Assembly (NCBI RefSeq): GCF_029223585.1
Contig: NZ_CP119424.1
Location: 1,736,001-1,800,000, forward strand
DNA: 64,000 nucleotides
Source of the DNA: Photobacterium sp. DA100
GTDB taxonomy: Bacteria > Pseudomonadota > Gammaproteobacteria > Enterobacterales > Vibrionaceae
Direction of reading: 5' to 3'
The notes below the pieces were generated by a model, which saw nothing but the letters and a program-made list of their open reading frames with translations, was not told the origin of the DNA and did no database searches. Position 1 is the stretch's first letter; each line of letters starts with the position of its first letter. The translations under genes were made by a program, and so were the position numbers. This document shows positions 1 to 8,795 of this stretch, piece after piece.

Positions 1-1176
1 TTGACCGATGCCCGCTTCCTTGTGGGCAATACCAGTGTTAATGATCGGCGTGATACCGGTTTCGACAACATGGCGGACATCCAGGCCGAGGCATGCGCCT
101 TGGAAATTCCATGACGGGATCTGCAGCAGTGAGTTTTGCTCCACGAAAATCTCGGCCATCTCTTCAGAGAAATCCAGCGCCGCATCCACACCGCCAACAC
201 CGACAAATCGTGTTACGCCAGGCGCGGCGACCATCGCAGCCCCGCCGACACCATACGTTTCGGTAATGGCACTGTCGCCAACATCCGTATTCGCCTGCTC
301 TTGGGAATAGCCGGTAAAATACAATCCTTCAGGGGTATTCACTGGCGCAGTAAACCACTGGTCCCCCATGCCGCTGACACGAATACCAAAGTCCTTACCG
401 TTTCGGGTCATCGCAGTCACAATGGTGCCCGCTTTGATAGTGGCCCCGGCGTCCATCGCACACTTACAAAATGCCATCGCCAAGTTGAGGAAAAACTGAT
501 CGGTAATGCTCAGGAAATCAAACACTCTTTTCAACACATCCTTGCTGGCATCCACTGCCGCTATGCTCGGCGCTAGCGTACGGAGTAACAATGAAGAGGT
601 CGCAATGTTACGCTGGTGGAATTCATCCCCCATGGTGATCCCCTGTGCCATAATGGCTCCTAGATCAACACCGCCCTCGGTATTTGCCAGCGCATCCTTG
701 AGCACAGGCATCAGCTCTTCACGCATCCAGTGCAGACGCTGCTGGACTTCGTCACCGTAAGCGCCAAAGCGCATTACTTTGCCGATCCCTTCATTCAGGT
801 TGCAGTAGGCAAAGTTACCATCGGCTTTGTTTTCAACCACAATGACCGGCATGTTGGCCGAGGTGATCCCGCCCATTGGCCCTACGGCGTTATGGTGATG
901 ACACGGACTGAATTGCACCTCCCCCCCGGCAAGCATCGCCATTGCATCGGTGTCGGATGTCGCCCATCCCTCGTATAGGCAAGCACTGACACAGGCCCCC
1001 TGCATCGGCCCGGTCATCTCTTCCCATTTGATCTGCGGGCCGGCATGGAGCAGGTGCTTACCTTCTGCCAACCATGGGATAACTTCGCCGGCAGAGGTAA
1101 CATCCACCCAAAATGGACGCGCAGATTTTACTTTTTCCAAAACGGCTGCGTTGGCTTCACTAATTGATGAATACAT
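1..1176 (-). CDS. ylbE: DUF1116 protein (YlbE/AllG family), C-terminus cut by window edge
   Basis: An open frame of 392 codons runs from an ATG at 1176 to the left window edge without a stop, so the C-terminus is missing. The translation begins MYSSISEANAAVLEKVKS and contains the family segments FSPCHHHNAVGPMGGITSANMP and QGITMGDEFHQRN typical of DUF1116 (E. coli YlbE and YahG). An AGGGA ribosome site precedes the ATG, which lies 12 bp after the fdrA stop, so the two are co-transcribed. In E. coli YlbE/AllG is reported to work with FdrA/AllF and YlbF/AllH as oxamate carbamoyltransferase, splitting oxalurate into oxamate and carbamoyl phosphate. Family and context are clear; the exact subunit role is taken from E. 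coli. Confidence 0.85.
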   Translation of the reverse strand, partial: MYSSISEANAAVLEKVKSARPFWVDVTSAGEVIPWLAEGKHLLHAGPQIKWEEMTGPMQGACVSACLYEGWATSDTDAMAMLAGGEVQFSPCHHHNAVGPMGGITSANMPVIVVENKADGNFAYCNLNEGIGKVMRFGAYGDEVQQRLHWMREELMPVLKDALANTEGGVDLGAIMAQGITMGDEFHQRNIATSSLLLRTLAPSIAAVDASKDVLKRVFDFLSITDQFFLNLAMAFCKCAMDAGATIKAGTIVTAMTRNGKDFGIRVSGMGDQWFTAPVNTPEGLYFTGYSQEQANTDVGDSAITETYGVGGAAMVAAPGVTRFVGVGGVDAALDFSEEMAEIFVEQNSLLQIPSWNFQGACLGLDVRHVVETGITPIINTGIAHKEAGIGQ

Positions 1177-1188
1177 ATCTTTAATTCC

Positions 1189-2850
1189 CTATTGCATTTG
1201 CTTTAATAGACTGGCCAATTTTGCGTTCCCGCCTGCGATGGGGGCCCACTGGTAATGCACGACTGGCGTCGCGGCAGACTGCAAATCGTCGGCAAAACTG
1301 CGCAGTCCTACATTCACTACCCTGATCCCATCGAGCAAAGCGGGTCGCTCTTCAACCGCCTTTGTTCCTTGTTGTTCAATCAGAGCCTCTGACAGCAGCA
1401 CCGCTTCTTCCAAGGTATTCACCACAGCCACACCGGCCTCAACCAAGGTTTCGATTTGCTGCGAGCGCTGCTGCGGATCCGCCTCTGTTCCTGTTACCGT
1501 CGCGATGGCGTGCAGCGGGCTTTGGCGCTTCGATTTTGCGCTTTCAACTGCCTCCACCAGCGCTGCCGCCGGATCCGCTGTTGCGCCATAGCCGATAACG
1601 ACATCGAGCAATAGCACCCCAACCTGCTCATCGACTGCGCGTTTTTCAATTTCGAGGGTACGTGTGGTTGGATCAATCATCGGGTGAGGGCGACCGACGG
1701 TATAGTGATCATCACCGAGGTCGATAATGAGGTGGCCGCCATCATTGAGCATAACGCCCTGGTCATGGGCATCATCGACAGCCAAGCCAAGTTGCTCCGC
1801 GGTAAGCATCGCGGCCTCGGCAGCCAGAGTCCCGCCCGTGTATAGGCCGAGGATTTTCTTCCCAGCCGTTTTATTACAACCTGGCACATACTGGCGGACA
1901 TTGGCCAGCATCGCGGCAAGCCTGCCGGCTTCGGCAAGGCTGTTGGCAAAAAAGACATTGCCATCACGCGCCTTTTCACGGCGGGTACCGAGGAACAGCG
2001 CCACCACCGGCTTGCTCATCGCTTTCATGGCTTGGATGACCGCTTGTTCAACTTCTGGAGCTGGCGGTTTGGAGACAAAAGCGACAACCTCGGTTTCCTG
2101 ATCGTTATCCATCATCGCAAGCGCACTCAAGGCACTGGCACCACCGACGTCTGCCGATAAATCACGGCCCCCCAAGCCGAGCGCATGGGTAATACCTTGG
2201 CCTGCCAGGCAAACCTGGGACGCCAGTTCCTGAATCCCGGTACCGGAAGCCCCGACAATACTGATCGGCCCTTTCGGCAACACGTTGGCAAAAGCCAGCG
2301 GCGCCCCCGCAACCATAGCGGTACCGCAGTCAGGCCCCATCACCAACAACCCCTTTGCAGCAGCTTTTCTCTTTAGCGCGACCTCTGACTCAAGCGGGAC
2401 ATTGTCTGAAAACATCATCACATTCAGATCATTGTCCAGAGCCTCATCAGCCAAGTCGGCGGCATAATCACCCGCCACAGAAATTAATGCCAAATTGGCC
2501 TCGGGCTGCTTTGCCAATGCCGTTTGCCAGCGGCGGACGACATCCAACCTCTGCCCGCCGGCGGATGCCTGTGCGATGGATGCCAGTGCGCTATCGAGCT
2601 GAGCCGCAATCTCATCGGACACATCGCCGCTTTCAGCATTGGGGCGAATCGCCACACAAATATCATTGGGTGTGGCTTCGTCGAACAGTGGATGCCATAG
2701 GCCTGTGGACTCCAGCAGAGATTTGTTTGCCGGAGTGCCCATCATGACAGACACCTCCTCAACATTATCACCATTACTCAATTGCCTTGATATCAGCATC
2801 AGGCTCACCGAGTCCTGAAAACAACCTTTTTTTAAAAATGCCTGGATCAT
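1189..2850 (-). CDS. fdrA: FdrA, acyl-CoA synthetase-like subunit of oxamate carbamoyltransferase (AllF)
   Basis: This 553-residue protein matches E. coli FdrA (about 555 aa) along its whole length, from MIQAFLKKGCFQDSVSL to the C-terminal VVHYQWAPIAGGN. It has a succinyl-CoA-synthetase alpha-like fold with SIVGASGTGIQELASQV near residue 195 and GPDCGTAMV just before it. The ATG at 2850 is preceded by AAGGTGG. FdrA was long an orphan of the allantoin cluster; recent E. coli work assigns it to oxamate carbamoyltransferase, making carbamoyl phosphate that carbamate kinase uses to produce ATP. It heads a leftward unit with the DUF1116 gene and is divergent from the AllS-like regulator. The usual third partner, YlbF (DUF2877), is not in the window. 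Confidence 0.92.
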   Translation of the reverse strand: MIQAFLKKGCFQDSVSLMLISRQLSNGDNVEEVSVMMGTPANKSLLESTGLWHPLFDEATPNDICVAIRPNAESGDVSDEIAAQLDSALASIAQASAGGQRLDVVRRWQTALAKQPEANLALISVAGDYAADLADEALDNDLNVMMFSDNVPLESEVALKRKAAAKGLLVMGPDCGTAMVAGAPLAFANVLPKGPISIVGASGTGIQELASQVCLAGQGITHALGLGGRDLSADVGGASALSALAMMDNDQETEVVAFVSKPPAPEVEQAVIQAMKAMSKPVVALFLGTRREKARDGNVFFANSLAEAGRLAAMLANVRQYVPGCNKTAGKKILGLYTGGTLAAEAAMLTAEQLGLAVDDAHDQGVMLNDGGHLIIDLGDDHYTVGRPHPMIDPTTRTLEIEKRAVDEQVGVLLLDVVIGYGATADPAAALVEAVESAKSKRQSPLHAIATVTGTEADPQQRSQQIETLVEAGVAVVNTLEEAVLLSEALIEQQGTKAVEERPALLDGIRVVNVGLRSFADDLQSAATPVVHYQWAPIAGGNAKLASLLKQMQ

Positions 2851-3213
2851 GTATGGCCACCTTTCTCATCCCAAAATAAATAACGTTGAAAATTTTATTT
2901 TTCTTCAGCGTGATTCCCTGTATTTAGCTAGAGGTTAAGGCAGTCATGGAATTAAAATATTGAGCAATATCACACACAATATATTGTTATAATATTTTCA
3001 AAAATAGACTGACTATCGTTCAATCATTATTTATGACACTGGATATAAGAACCTCGACTATTAAAATCTTTTATCAAATCAAGCAATCATTTTAAAAAAT
3101 CTTTTTTTACATTTATATTTGTAACGCATATTAAAATATCGACGTAGATCATTTTTTTTAAGTAATATTCTTTTATAAGATGTTGTGAGTCTCATTCATT
3201 TTCAAGGACGCAC
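2851..3213. promoter_or_regulatory. Divergent fdrA/allS intergenic region
   Basis: This AT-rich 363-bp stretch separates the leftward fdrA unit from the rightward AllS-like gene, so it should hold both promoters and probably the regulator's own site. The sequence CCAAAATAAAT near 2871 and TTTTATTTTTC near 2893 form a loose inverted repeat that resembles the cleaner one before carbamate kinase (5103-5129). I could not assign -10/-35 boxes with confidence and see no coding sequence. Confidence 0.45.
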
Positions 3214-4140
3214 ATGCTAGACAGGGAAACAATCCGATCTTTTATGAAAGTAGCTGAATATGCTAATTTCTCCAAAGCGGCAGAAGTACTGCATAAGACA
3301 CCTGCCGCTATCAGCTATCGAATAAAGGTGTTAGAAGATGCTGTAGATACCCAGCTTTTTATCCGTACCACACGCAGCGTGCACCTTACCGAAGCGGGTG
3401 AGCACCTACTTAGCCAATGTCAGAAGTGGCTCGACTGGATGGAAAGCATGCCGGATGAGCTACGCCAGATAGCCGACGGTATTGAGCGAAATATTAATAT
3501 AGTCATCAATAATTTACTATTCGACCAACATGCCGTCTCCCAGCTCATTCTGGCATTGCATGAGGCCTTTCCGTTTACCCAAATCAATATCTCCAGCGCG
3601 GTATACATGGGGGTATGGGATGACTTATTAAACAACGATTACCACTTGGCTATTGGCGTACCAGGGCTCGATACTATCGATAACACGGTAAAGTTAAGCC
3701 CTTTGGGTAAAATGAGCTGGACCTTTACACTGACCCCCAAGCACCCGCTTGCAACCCTCAACGCTCCGCTCAAAGAGTCCCAGCTCAGGCACCACCCTGC
3801 GATTAACATTGAAGATACCTCCCAACACATCAACAAACGCACGGCCTGGCTGTTGCGGGATCAAAAAGAGATTAAAGTGCCTGACCTGTCGACCAAAGTC
3901 GCCTGCCATATCAATGGAGCGGGTATAGGTTTCCTACCCAAAAACCTAGCTAATCCACTGATTAATGAGGGGTTACTGATTGAAAAAGAAGTGCAGTGGA
4001 GCCGTGCTCCGTCTCCACTTTCTATTGGCTGGCGCCAGGACTCTACCGGGGAAGTGACCCAGTGGATTATAGAATTATTCAAAAAAAACGATCCTATAAT
4101 CCAAGGTTTTTTAAAGAATATCGACCAGTTACACCACTAA
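3214..4140 (+). CDS. allS: LysR-family activator, AllS-like
   Basis: The 308-residue protein has an N-terminal LysR winged helix-turn-helix (about residues 1-60, FSKAAEVLHKTPAAISYRIK) and a LysR substrate-binding domain. Long stretches match E. coli AllS, for example TTRSVHLTEAGEHLLSQ, INIVINNLL, YMGVWDDLL and a GIGFLPKNL segment near the C-terminus. AllS activates genes for ureidoglycolate use in E. coli; the location between fdrA and carbamate kinase fits control of this cluster. AAGGA precedes the ATG. Its stop overlaps the convergent carbamate kinase stop by 12 bp, so the two transcripts collide tail to tail. Confidence 0.88.
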   Translation: MLDRETIRSFMKVAEYANFSKAAEVLHKTPAAISYRIKVLEDAVDTQLFIRTTRSVHLTEAGEHLLSQCQKWLDWMESMPDELRQIADGIERNINIVINNLLFDQHAVSQLILALHEAFPFTQINISSAVYMGVWDDLLNNDYHLAIGVPGLDTIDNTVKLSPLGKMSWTFTLTPKHPLATLNAPLKESQLRHHPAINIEDTSQHINKRTAWLLRDQKEIKVPDLSTKVACHINGAGIGFLPKNLANPLINEGLLIEKEVQWSRAPSPLSIGWRQDSTGEVTQWIIELFKKNDPIIQGFLKNIDQLHH

Positions 4141-5070
4141 AGACGCATCGGGGACAACGGTACAAGCCGGTCTTACACAGGTCCCCTTTTCACCTACCAG
4201 AATTTGTTCCACATCCTGAAGGGCACCAATGAATGCAATCTGGCCCGTCCGCTCTACGAACTGAATCACCGCCTCAGCCTTTGGCCCCATAGCACCGTCA
4301 GGAGCGGCAAAAGGACGCATCTGACTAACCGTCACATCCCGGAGTGCCCGTTGGTTAGGCGTTCCCCAGTCTTGATAAACCGCATCGGCATCCGTCAGGA
4401 TCATCAGGTAATCCGCACCGATTTGTTCTGCCAGCATTGCGGCCACCGAATCTTTATCAATCACGGCTTCCACACCTTTATAACCCACTTGCTGCTGAAC
4501 CACTGGCATCCCACCACCGCCGCAGCACACCACGGTTTTTCCTTGGTCCAATAAACTGACAATAGTACTTGCTTCAAGCACTTGTACGGGTTTTGGTGAC
4601 GCAACGACGCGGCGGATATATTGGCCGTCTGGTTTCATCTGCCAACCATATTGCGCTTCGAGCTCAGCCTTGTCCTGCGGCGAATAGACCGGGCCAATGT
4701 ACTTTGTCGGCAGGGCGAAAGCGGGATCGGAAGCCGACACTTCAACCCGAGTCAGCAAGCAAGACACCTCGTTCATCCCCTGCTCTGTCAGGGCCTGCAC
4801 CAGCATATAGCCCAGCATCCCCTGGGTCTGCGCCACTAAGTTATCAAGCGGATAGGCCGGCACTTCACTGTAGGCCGAGTTTTGCAACGCCAGCAACCCC
4901 ACCTGCGGACCGTTGCCGTGCACTATGGTCACGTCATAATCTTGATCCAACTGCTTGATCAGCTCTGCCGCCTTGTTGATATTCCGTTGCTGATTGGCAG
5001 CAGATAAGACTTCACCCCGTTTGAGCATAGCGTTGCCACCCAGGGCAATAACAATTCTCTTCTTGTTCAT
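4129..5070 (-). CDS. arcC: Carbamate kinase (catabolic, E. coli YbcF/AllK type)
   Basis: This 313-residue amino acid kinase-fold protein carries the carbamate kinase motifs ALGGNAML at the N-terminus, VHGNGPQVGLL, CCGGGGMPVV and VIDKDSVAAMLA. It catalyses carbamoyl phosphate + ADP to ATP, CO2 and ammonia. Here it would harvest the carbamoyl phosphate released by the FdrA/YlbE system. I place the start at the ATG at 5070, six bases after AGG; a GTG one codon earlier is possible. It is convergent with allS (12-bp overlap) and divergent from allE. It may also be called allK; arcC is the generic name. Confidence 0.92.
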   Translation of the reverse strand: MNKKRIVIALGGNAMLKRGEVLSAANQQRNINKAAELIKQLDQDYDVTIVHGNGPQVGLLALQNSAYSEVPAYPLDNLVAQTQGMLGYMLVQALTEQGMNEVSCLLTRVEVSASDPAFALPTKYIGPVYSPQDKAELEAQYGWQMKPDGQYIRRVVASPKPVQVLEASTIVSLLDQGKTVVCCGGGGMPVVQQQVGYKGVEAVIDKDSVAAMLAEQIGADYLMILTDADAVYQDWGTPNQRALRDVTVSQMRPFAAPDGAMGPKAEAVIQFVERTGQIAFIGALQDVEQILVGEKGTCVRPACTVVPDASLVV

Positions 5071-5102
5071 CACACACCTTTTTTATATTTGATCTTTGTT
5101 AT

Positions 5103-5129
5103 GCAAAATAAAAAAATTTATTATTTTGC
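5103..5129. promoter_or_regulatory. Inverted repeat between carbamate kinase and allE
   Basis: GCAAAATAA and TTATTTTGC form a perfect 9-bp inverted repeat with a 9-base spacer, 33 bp upstream of the carbamate kinase start. It has the form of an operator for a dimeric regulator. AllS or an IclR-type AllR are the obvious candidates from context, but I do not recognise the motif. Confidence 0.45.
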
Positions 5130-5321
5130 GTATTTTTAAAATATTAACGACTCGTTTTTATGTCTAGATCAGCAACGGGATTTATCTGTTTATCAAACAT
5201 TTTTATTTAATGTTGCTGCCAACATAAAATTAAACCTTTAAGTAAAAATTGAGATACTCAGATCACACTTTTATTATTTCAATTAGATAATATTTATTCA
5301 CCAACACAGCTTCTGGTAATA

Positions 5322-5356
5322 GGGCCCATAAAACTTCCTTCCGGGCCCGTTTTTTT
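5322..5356 (+). terminator. Terminator-like hairpin just before the allE ribosome site
   Basis: Two copies of the self-complementary GGGCCC (5322-5327 and 5343-5348) can pair across a 15-base loop, followed by G and seven T. It lies 14 bases before the GAGGT ribosome site of allE. No rightward gene ends here, so if it works it would act on the allE leader itself, as an attenuator. No antiterminator stem is obvious. Confidence 0.5.
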
Positions 5357-5379
5357 AGGTGACATATTCGAGGTATAAG

Positions 5380-6168
5380 ATGGGATACTTAAACAACAAT
5401 ACAGGATACATTAATGATCTGCTGGCAACCCGGGCCGTAATTAAAAAAAACAACTTTGCCATTCTTCCACCAGATGGTCTGGTAAAAAATGTCCTGCCGG
5501 GGTTTGAAAATTGCGACCTGACTATCCTGTCATCTCCACAACTAGGCGCCAGCTTTGTCGATTATCTGGTTACCCTTCATGACGGCGGTAACAACCGCTG
5601 TGGGTTTGGCGGCGAGGAAGTCGAAACTTTCTTCTATGTCATCTCGGGTCAAGTTTGTGTCGAGGCCGATGGCCAACGCCATACCCTCACAACGGGGGGG
5701 TATATCTATTGCCCGCCAGGCACACTGCTGTTTATGGAAAATGCCAACCAGGGCGAGGATAGCCAGGCATTCCTCTACAAGCGCAAGTATCAAGCTATCA
5801 CCGGCTACCAGCCCCATTTGCTGGTCAACCACCGCGATAACCTAGAGAAGGTCCACTACGAGGGGATGGAGGATGTCATTGTTGAAGATCTGCTGCCGAA
5901 AGATCTCGGCTTCGACATGAACTTCCATGTTCTGACCTTTGCACCCGGTGCCTGTCATGGCTATATCGAAACCCATGTCCAGGAGCACGGCGCGTATATC
6001 CTGAGCGGTGAAGGTGTCTACAACCTAGACAACAACTGGATCCCGGTTAAGAAGGGGGATTACCTGTTCATGGCAGCATACGTTCCCCAAGCCTGCTACG
6101 CTACAGGCCGCGGAGAACCTCTCAGCTACATTTATTCCAAAGACTGCAACCGAGATATTCCATTGTAA
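5380..6168 (+). CDS. allE: (S)-ureidoglycine aminohydrolase AllE
   Basis: The 262-residue bicupin is nearly collinear with E. coli AllE (261 aa): MGYLNNNTGY at the start, PGFENCDLTILSSPQLGASF, and a C-terminal cupin with GYIETHVQEHGAYILSG and NLDNNWIPVKKGDY. It releases ammonia from (S)-ureidoglycine to give (S)-ureidoglycolate using a bound Mn ion. The ATG at 5380 is chosen because GAGGT lies five bases before it and the product then aligns with E. coli AllE; an in-frame GTG at 5359 is rejected. A terminator follows at 6203-6237, so it is probably transcribed alone. Confidence 0.95.
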   Translation: MGYLNNNTGYINDLLATRAVIKKNNFAILPPDGLVKNVLPGFENCDLTILSSPQLGASFVDYLVTLHDGGNNRCGFGGEEVETFFYVISGQVCVEADGQRHTLTTGGYIYCPPGTLLFMENANQGEDSQAFLYKRKYQAITGYQPHLLVNHRDNLEKVHYEGMEDVIVEDLLPKDLGFDMNFHVLTFAPGACHGYIETHVQEHGAYILSGEGVYNLDNNWIPVKKGDYLFMAAYVPQACYATGRGEPLSYIYSKDCNRDIPL

Positions 6169-6202
6169 TTTTCACTAATGCCAATTTAGTCATATCGCCT
6201 TT

Positions 6203-6237
6203 GGAAGCGTCAGTTTAATCTTTCGCTTCCTTTTTTT
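6203..6237 (+). terminator. Rho-independent terminator after allE
   Basis: GGAAGCG (6203-6209) and CGCTTCC (6224-6230) form a 7-bp stem with a 14-base loop, followed directly by seven T. It stands 35 bp after the allE stop and separates it from the transaminase gene. Confidence 0.8.
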
Positions 6238-6419
6238 AATCGGAATTTGATTTTCAAAAGTTTTTATAAAAAAACCAGACTTCCACCTATATCAATGAAA
6301 TCCTAGCCCCAATCCCGATATCCTCATGCTAAGTGCCGCCATTCCGTGCCCAGGAAATCAAAACATTCAATAGGTCACAGCAGAAAGCCGACAAAATAAG
6401 ATCAAGGAGCCCACAATCA

Positions 6420-7649
6420 ATGACGATTAACAATGCACTGTTTGAAACCCTCAATCCCCCCCAGCGCCTGCTGATGGGGCCAGGCCCGATCAATGCGTAC
6501 CCTCGCGTCCATCAGGCTTTGTCAAACCAGCTCATAGGTCAGTATGACCCGGTGATGACCGAGTATATGCGCCAAACCCAGGTACTTTACCGCCAGGTAT
6601 TTCATACCCAAAACCCGGAAACCCTGCTAATTGACGGTACCGCAAGAGCGGGAATAGAAGCCGTCTTGGTGTCGATTCTTCAGCCTGGCGACAAGGTATT
6701 AATCCCTGTCATTGGCCGCTTTGGCCACCTGTTGTGTGAAATTGCCCAGCGCACCGGTGCCGAGATCACCACCATTGATGTGGAATGGGGCAAGGTCTGT
6801 GATCCGCAGCAGATCGAGGACGCCATCAAACAGGTCAAGCCGAAGTTGCTGGCGACGGTTCAGGGAGACACATCAACCACAATGAACCAGCCACTGGCCG
6901 AAATCGGGGAAATCTGCCAGCGTCACGATGTCCTTTTCTACTGCGACGCCACCGCCTCTGTGGCCGGTAACGAACTGCTGGTCGACGATTGGCACCTTGA
7001 CGCCGTGTCGGTGGGTCTTCAAAAGTGCTTGGGAGGCCCTTCCGGCAGTGCACCTCTGACGCTCAGTCCAAAATTTGTCGAGCAGATCAATCGTCGCAAG
7101 CACATCGAGAAGGGCATCCGCGACCCGCACCATACCGATGGTATCGAAGCGATGATCCAATCGAACTACTTCGACTTGCCAATGATCCTCGACTACTGGG
7201 GAGAGGAAAGACTCAACCACCATACCGAAGCAACATCGATGCTGTACGCCGCCCGCGAATGTGCGCGACTGTTTCTTGAGGAAGGGCCGGCAAAAGTCAT
7301 TGCCCGCCACAAGCAAGCGGGCGATGCCATGGCGGCCGGCCTGCAGGCTATGGGCCTGAGGCTGTTTGGCGACCAAGACTACAAGATGAATAATGTGGTG
7401 GGCGTATACATCCCAGATTTGGTCGATGGCGAAAAAGTACGCCAAGAATTGCTGACCCGGTTTGGGATTGAAATCGGGACATCGTTTGGCCCGCTCAAAG
7501 GCAGGATATGGCGTATCGGGGCAATGGGCTATAACGCCCGCCAAGAGACTGTCCTCCATACCCTGGCCGCGCTAGAAGCAGTATTGTTTAAACACCGGGC
7601 CCAAATACAGCTCGGCACAGCTGTCGCGGCAGCGATGGAGTATTACTGA
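6420..7649 (+). CDS. pucG: (S)-ureidoglycine--glyoxylate transaminase (PucG/HpxJ type)
   Basis: This 409-residue PLP-dependent class V aminotransferase starts MTINNALFETLNPPQRLL and shows LLMGPGPINAYPRV, a FYCDATASVAGNEL segment with the PLP Asp, and SVGLQKCLGGPSGSAPL with the PLP Lys at about residue 202. PucG transfers the amino group of ureidoglycine to glyoxylate, giving oxalurate and glycine. The start at 6420 follows AAGGAG with a 10-base gap; an upstream in-frame ATG at 6333 would add a low-complexity tail unlike the family. It sits beside allE, which uses the same substrate, so this genome can send ureidoglycine to either ureidoglycolate or oxalurate. Confidence 0.88.
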   Translation: MTINNALFETLNPPQRLLMGPGPINAYPRVHQALSNQLIGQYDPVMTEYMRQTQVLYRQVFHTQNPETLLIDGTARAGIEAVLVSILQPGDKVLIPVIGRFGHLLCEIAQRTGAEITTIDVEWGKVCDPQQIEDAIKQVKPKLLATVQGDTSTTMNQPLAEIGEICQRHDVLFYCDATASVAGNELLVDDWHLDAVSVGLQKCLGGPSGSAPLTLSPKFVEQINRRKHIEKGIRDPHHTDGIEAMIQSNYFDLPMILDYWGEERLNHHTEATSMLYAARECARLFLEEGPAKVIARHKQAGDAMAAGLQAMGLRLFGDQDYKMNNVVGVYIPDLVDGEKVRQELLTRFGIEIGTSFGPLKGRIWRIGAMGYNARQETVLHTLAALEAVLFKHRAQIQLGTAVAAAMEYY

Positions 7650-7682
7650 TTATTGGCGGTACACCGGGGCGCTGATCACAAG

Positions 7683-7702
7683 GTGCCACCCGAGGGTGGC
7701 AC
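7683..7702. terminator. Hairpin between convergent pucG and ppiB
   Basis: GTGCCACC (7683-7690) and GGTGGCAC (7695-7702) form an 8-bp stem with a 4-base CGAG loop. The following rightward sequence has a short TTTT; the leftward side has no clear T-run. It may end pucG transcripts. Confidence 0.5.
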
Positions 7703-7710
7703 GCATTGTT

Positions 7711-8205
7711 TTACTCTTTGATCGTCACTTTCTCGATGATAATGTCATCGAGCGGCACATCTTCATGGCCGAAACGGGTCATGGTCAGCGCTTTACCAAT
7801 GTTGTTCACCACCATCATGCCGCCTGTGACTTTACCGAACACCGCATAACCCCAGCCTTGGTTGGTGGTAGCAGTGAAATCAAGAAAGTCGTTGTCTTCC
7901 AGGTTGATGAAAAACTGCGATGTCGCCGAATGTGGCGCATCGGTACGAGCCATTGCAATCGTGCCCGCTTTGTTTTTCAGGCCGCGGTTGGCTTCGTTGA
8001 CAATTGGGTCACGGGTCGGCTTTTCCTTCATTCCCGGCTCGTGGCCACCGCCTTGGATCATAAAACCGTCAATCACACGGTGGAAAATCGTTCCTTCGTA
8101 AAAGCCGTCTTTGCAGTATTGCAGAAAGTTCTTCGAGCTGACCGGAGCCTTGTCGAAATCCAGTTCGATTTCGATATCACCGAAGTTCGTCGTGAAAATA
8201 ATCAT
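7711..8205 (-). CDS. ppiB: Peptidyl-prolyl cis-trans isomerase B (cytoplasmic cyclophilin)
   Basis: The 164-residue single-domain cyclophilin contains [32 protein letters not shown] and [12 protein letters not shown], the standard catalytic and peptide-binding segments, including the FHR Arg and the SQFFI Phe pair. It has no signal peptide, so it is the cytoplasmic PpiB type that speeds proline isomerisation during folding. I place the start at the ATG at 8205 ([15 protein letters not shown]), which matches the family; upstream in-frame starts add an unrelated leader. Its ribosome site is weak. It is a housekeeping gene inserted between the two halves of the ureide cluster. Confidence 0.95.
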   Translation of the reverse strand: MIIFTTNFGDIEIELDFDKAPVSSKNFLQYCKDGFYEGTIFHRVIDGFMIQGGGHEPGMKEKPTRDPIVNEANRGLKNKAGTIAMARTDAPHSATSQFFINLEDNDFLDFTATTNQGWGYAVFGKVTGGMMVVNNIGKALTMTRFGHEDVPLDDIIIEKVTIKE

Positions 8206-8274
8206 AAAAATAACTTTGCTAAGTATGAGTGGCTGGCAGTATACAAAGCTTAGCGGATACCGCAAACACCATAC

Positions 8275-8766
8275 CTATTCCCAGGCAGTCAGCATTTTCG
8301 CCAGTAACGCATCAAGCTGTTGCTGCTCCTCCTTTGACAACGCTGTAAGCTTGCGTTGATTGTTTCGGTGCAGCTCCTGAATAATTTCATCTATCAACAC
8401 CCGGCCTGCCACTGTCAGCTGCACCAGTTTGCTACGTTTGTCTTCGGGATTATCCACCCGCTCAACCCACCCCGCCTTGGTTACCCGTGTCAGTACCTTG
8501 GTCAGTCCGCCAGAGCTCAGCAGCATCGAACTGTAGAGCTCGGTGGGCGACAGACAGAAAGGCTCGCCCCCTCTGCGAAGGGTTGCCAACACCCCGAAAT
8601 CGGCACTTTGCAATGCGTATTGCTCAATCACCTGCGCCAAATCTTGCTGCAAATAGTCATGAAGACGGTGGATGCGCAAAATCGGCGGGGAATGTTGCTC
8701 AAACGATTCGGGCCAATTTTGTTCGATATTTTTCAGAATATTAGCAACAGTTTCTTGCTTTGCCAT
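8275..8766 (-). CDS. MarR-family transcriptional regulator
   Basis: This 163-residue protein has a MarR winged helix-turn-helix: GVLATLRRGGEPFCLSPTELYSSMLLSSGGLTKVLTRVTKAGWVER, with wing residues DNPEDKRSK. AAGGAG precedes the ATG. It is divergent from an MFS efflux gene, and the 91-bp gap carries two near-identical palindromes (8796-8813 and 8826-8843), the typical layout of a repressor controlling itself and the pump. The inducing ligand cannot be told from sequence. Confidence 0.9.
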   Translation of the reverse strand: MAKQETVANILKNIEQNWPESFEQHSPPILRIHRLHDYLQQDLAQVIEQYALQSADFGVLATLRRGGEPFCLSPTELYSSMLLSSGGLTKVLTRVTKAGWVERVDNPEDKRSKLVQLTVAGRVLIDEIIQELHRNNQRKLTALSKEEQQQLDALLAKMLTAWE

Positions 8767-8795
8767 CGTTCTACTCCTTCCTAACCCTCCAAATA

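Noticed and set aside
1189..2850. Several open frames of 60-130 codons opposite or out of frame with fdrA
   Set aside because: They lie within a gene with full-length family similarity, lack ribosome sites and have no recognisable products; GC-rich codon use keeps the shadow frames open.
5359..5379. Upstream GTG start for AllE
   Set aside because: The ATG at 5380 has GAGGT at five bases and gives a product that aligns with the E. coli protein from its first residue.
6873..7559. A 228-codon leftward frame inside pucG
   Set aside because: It is antisense to a conserved aminotransferase with its PLP Lys and Asp segments, and the antisense product matches no family.
7696..8253. A 185-codon rightward frame covering ppiB
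   Set aside because: It is the complement of a clear cyclophilin gene; the rightward product is not recognisable.
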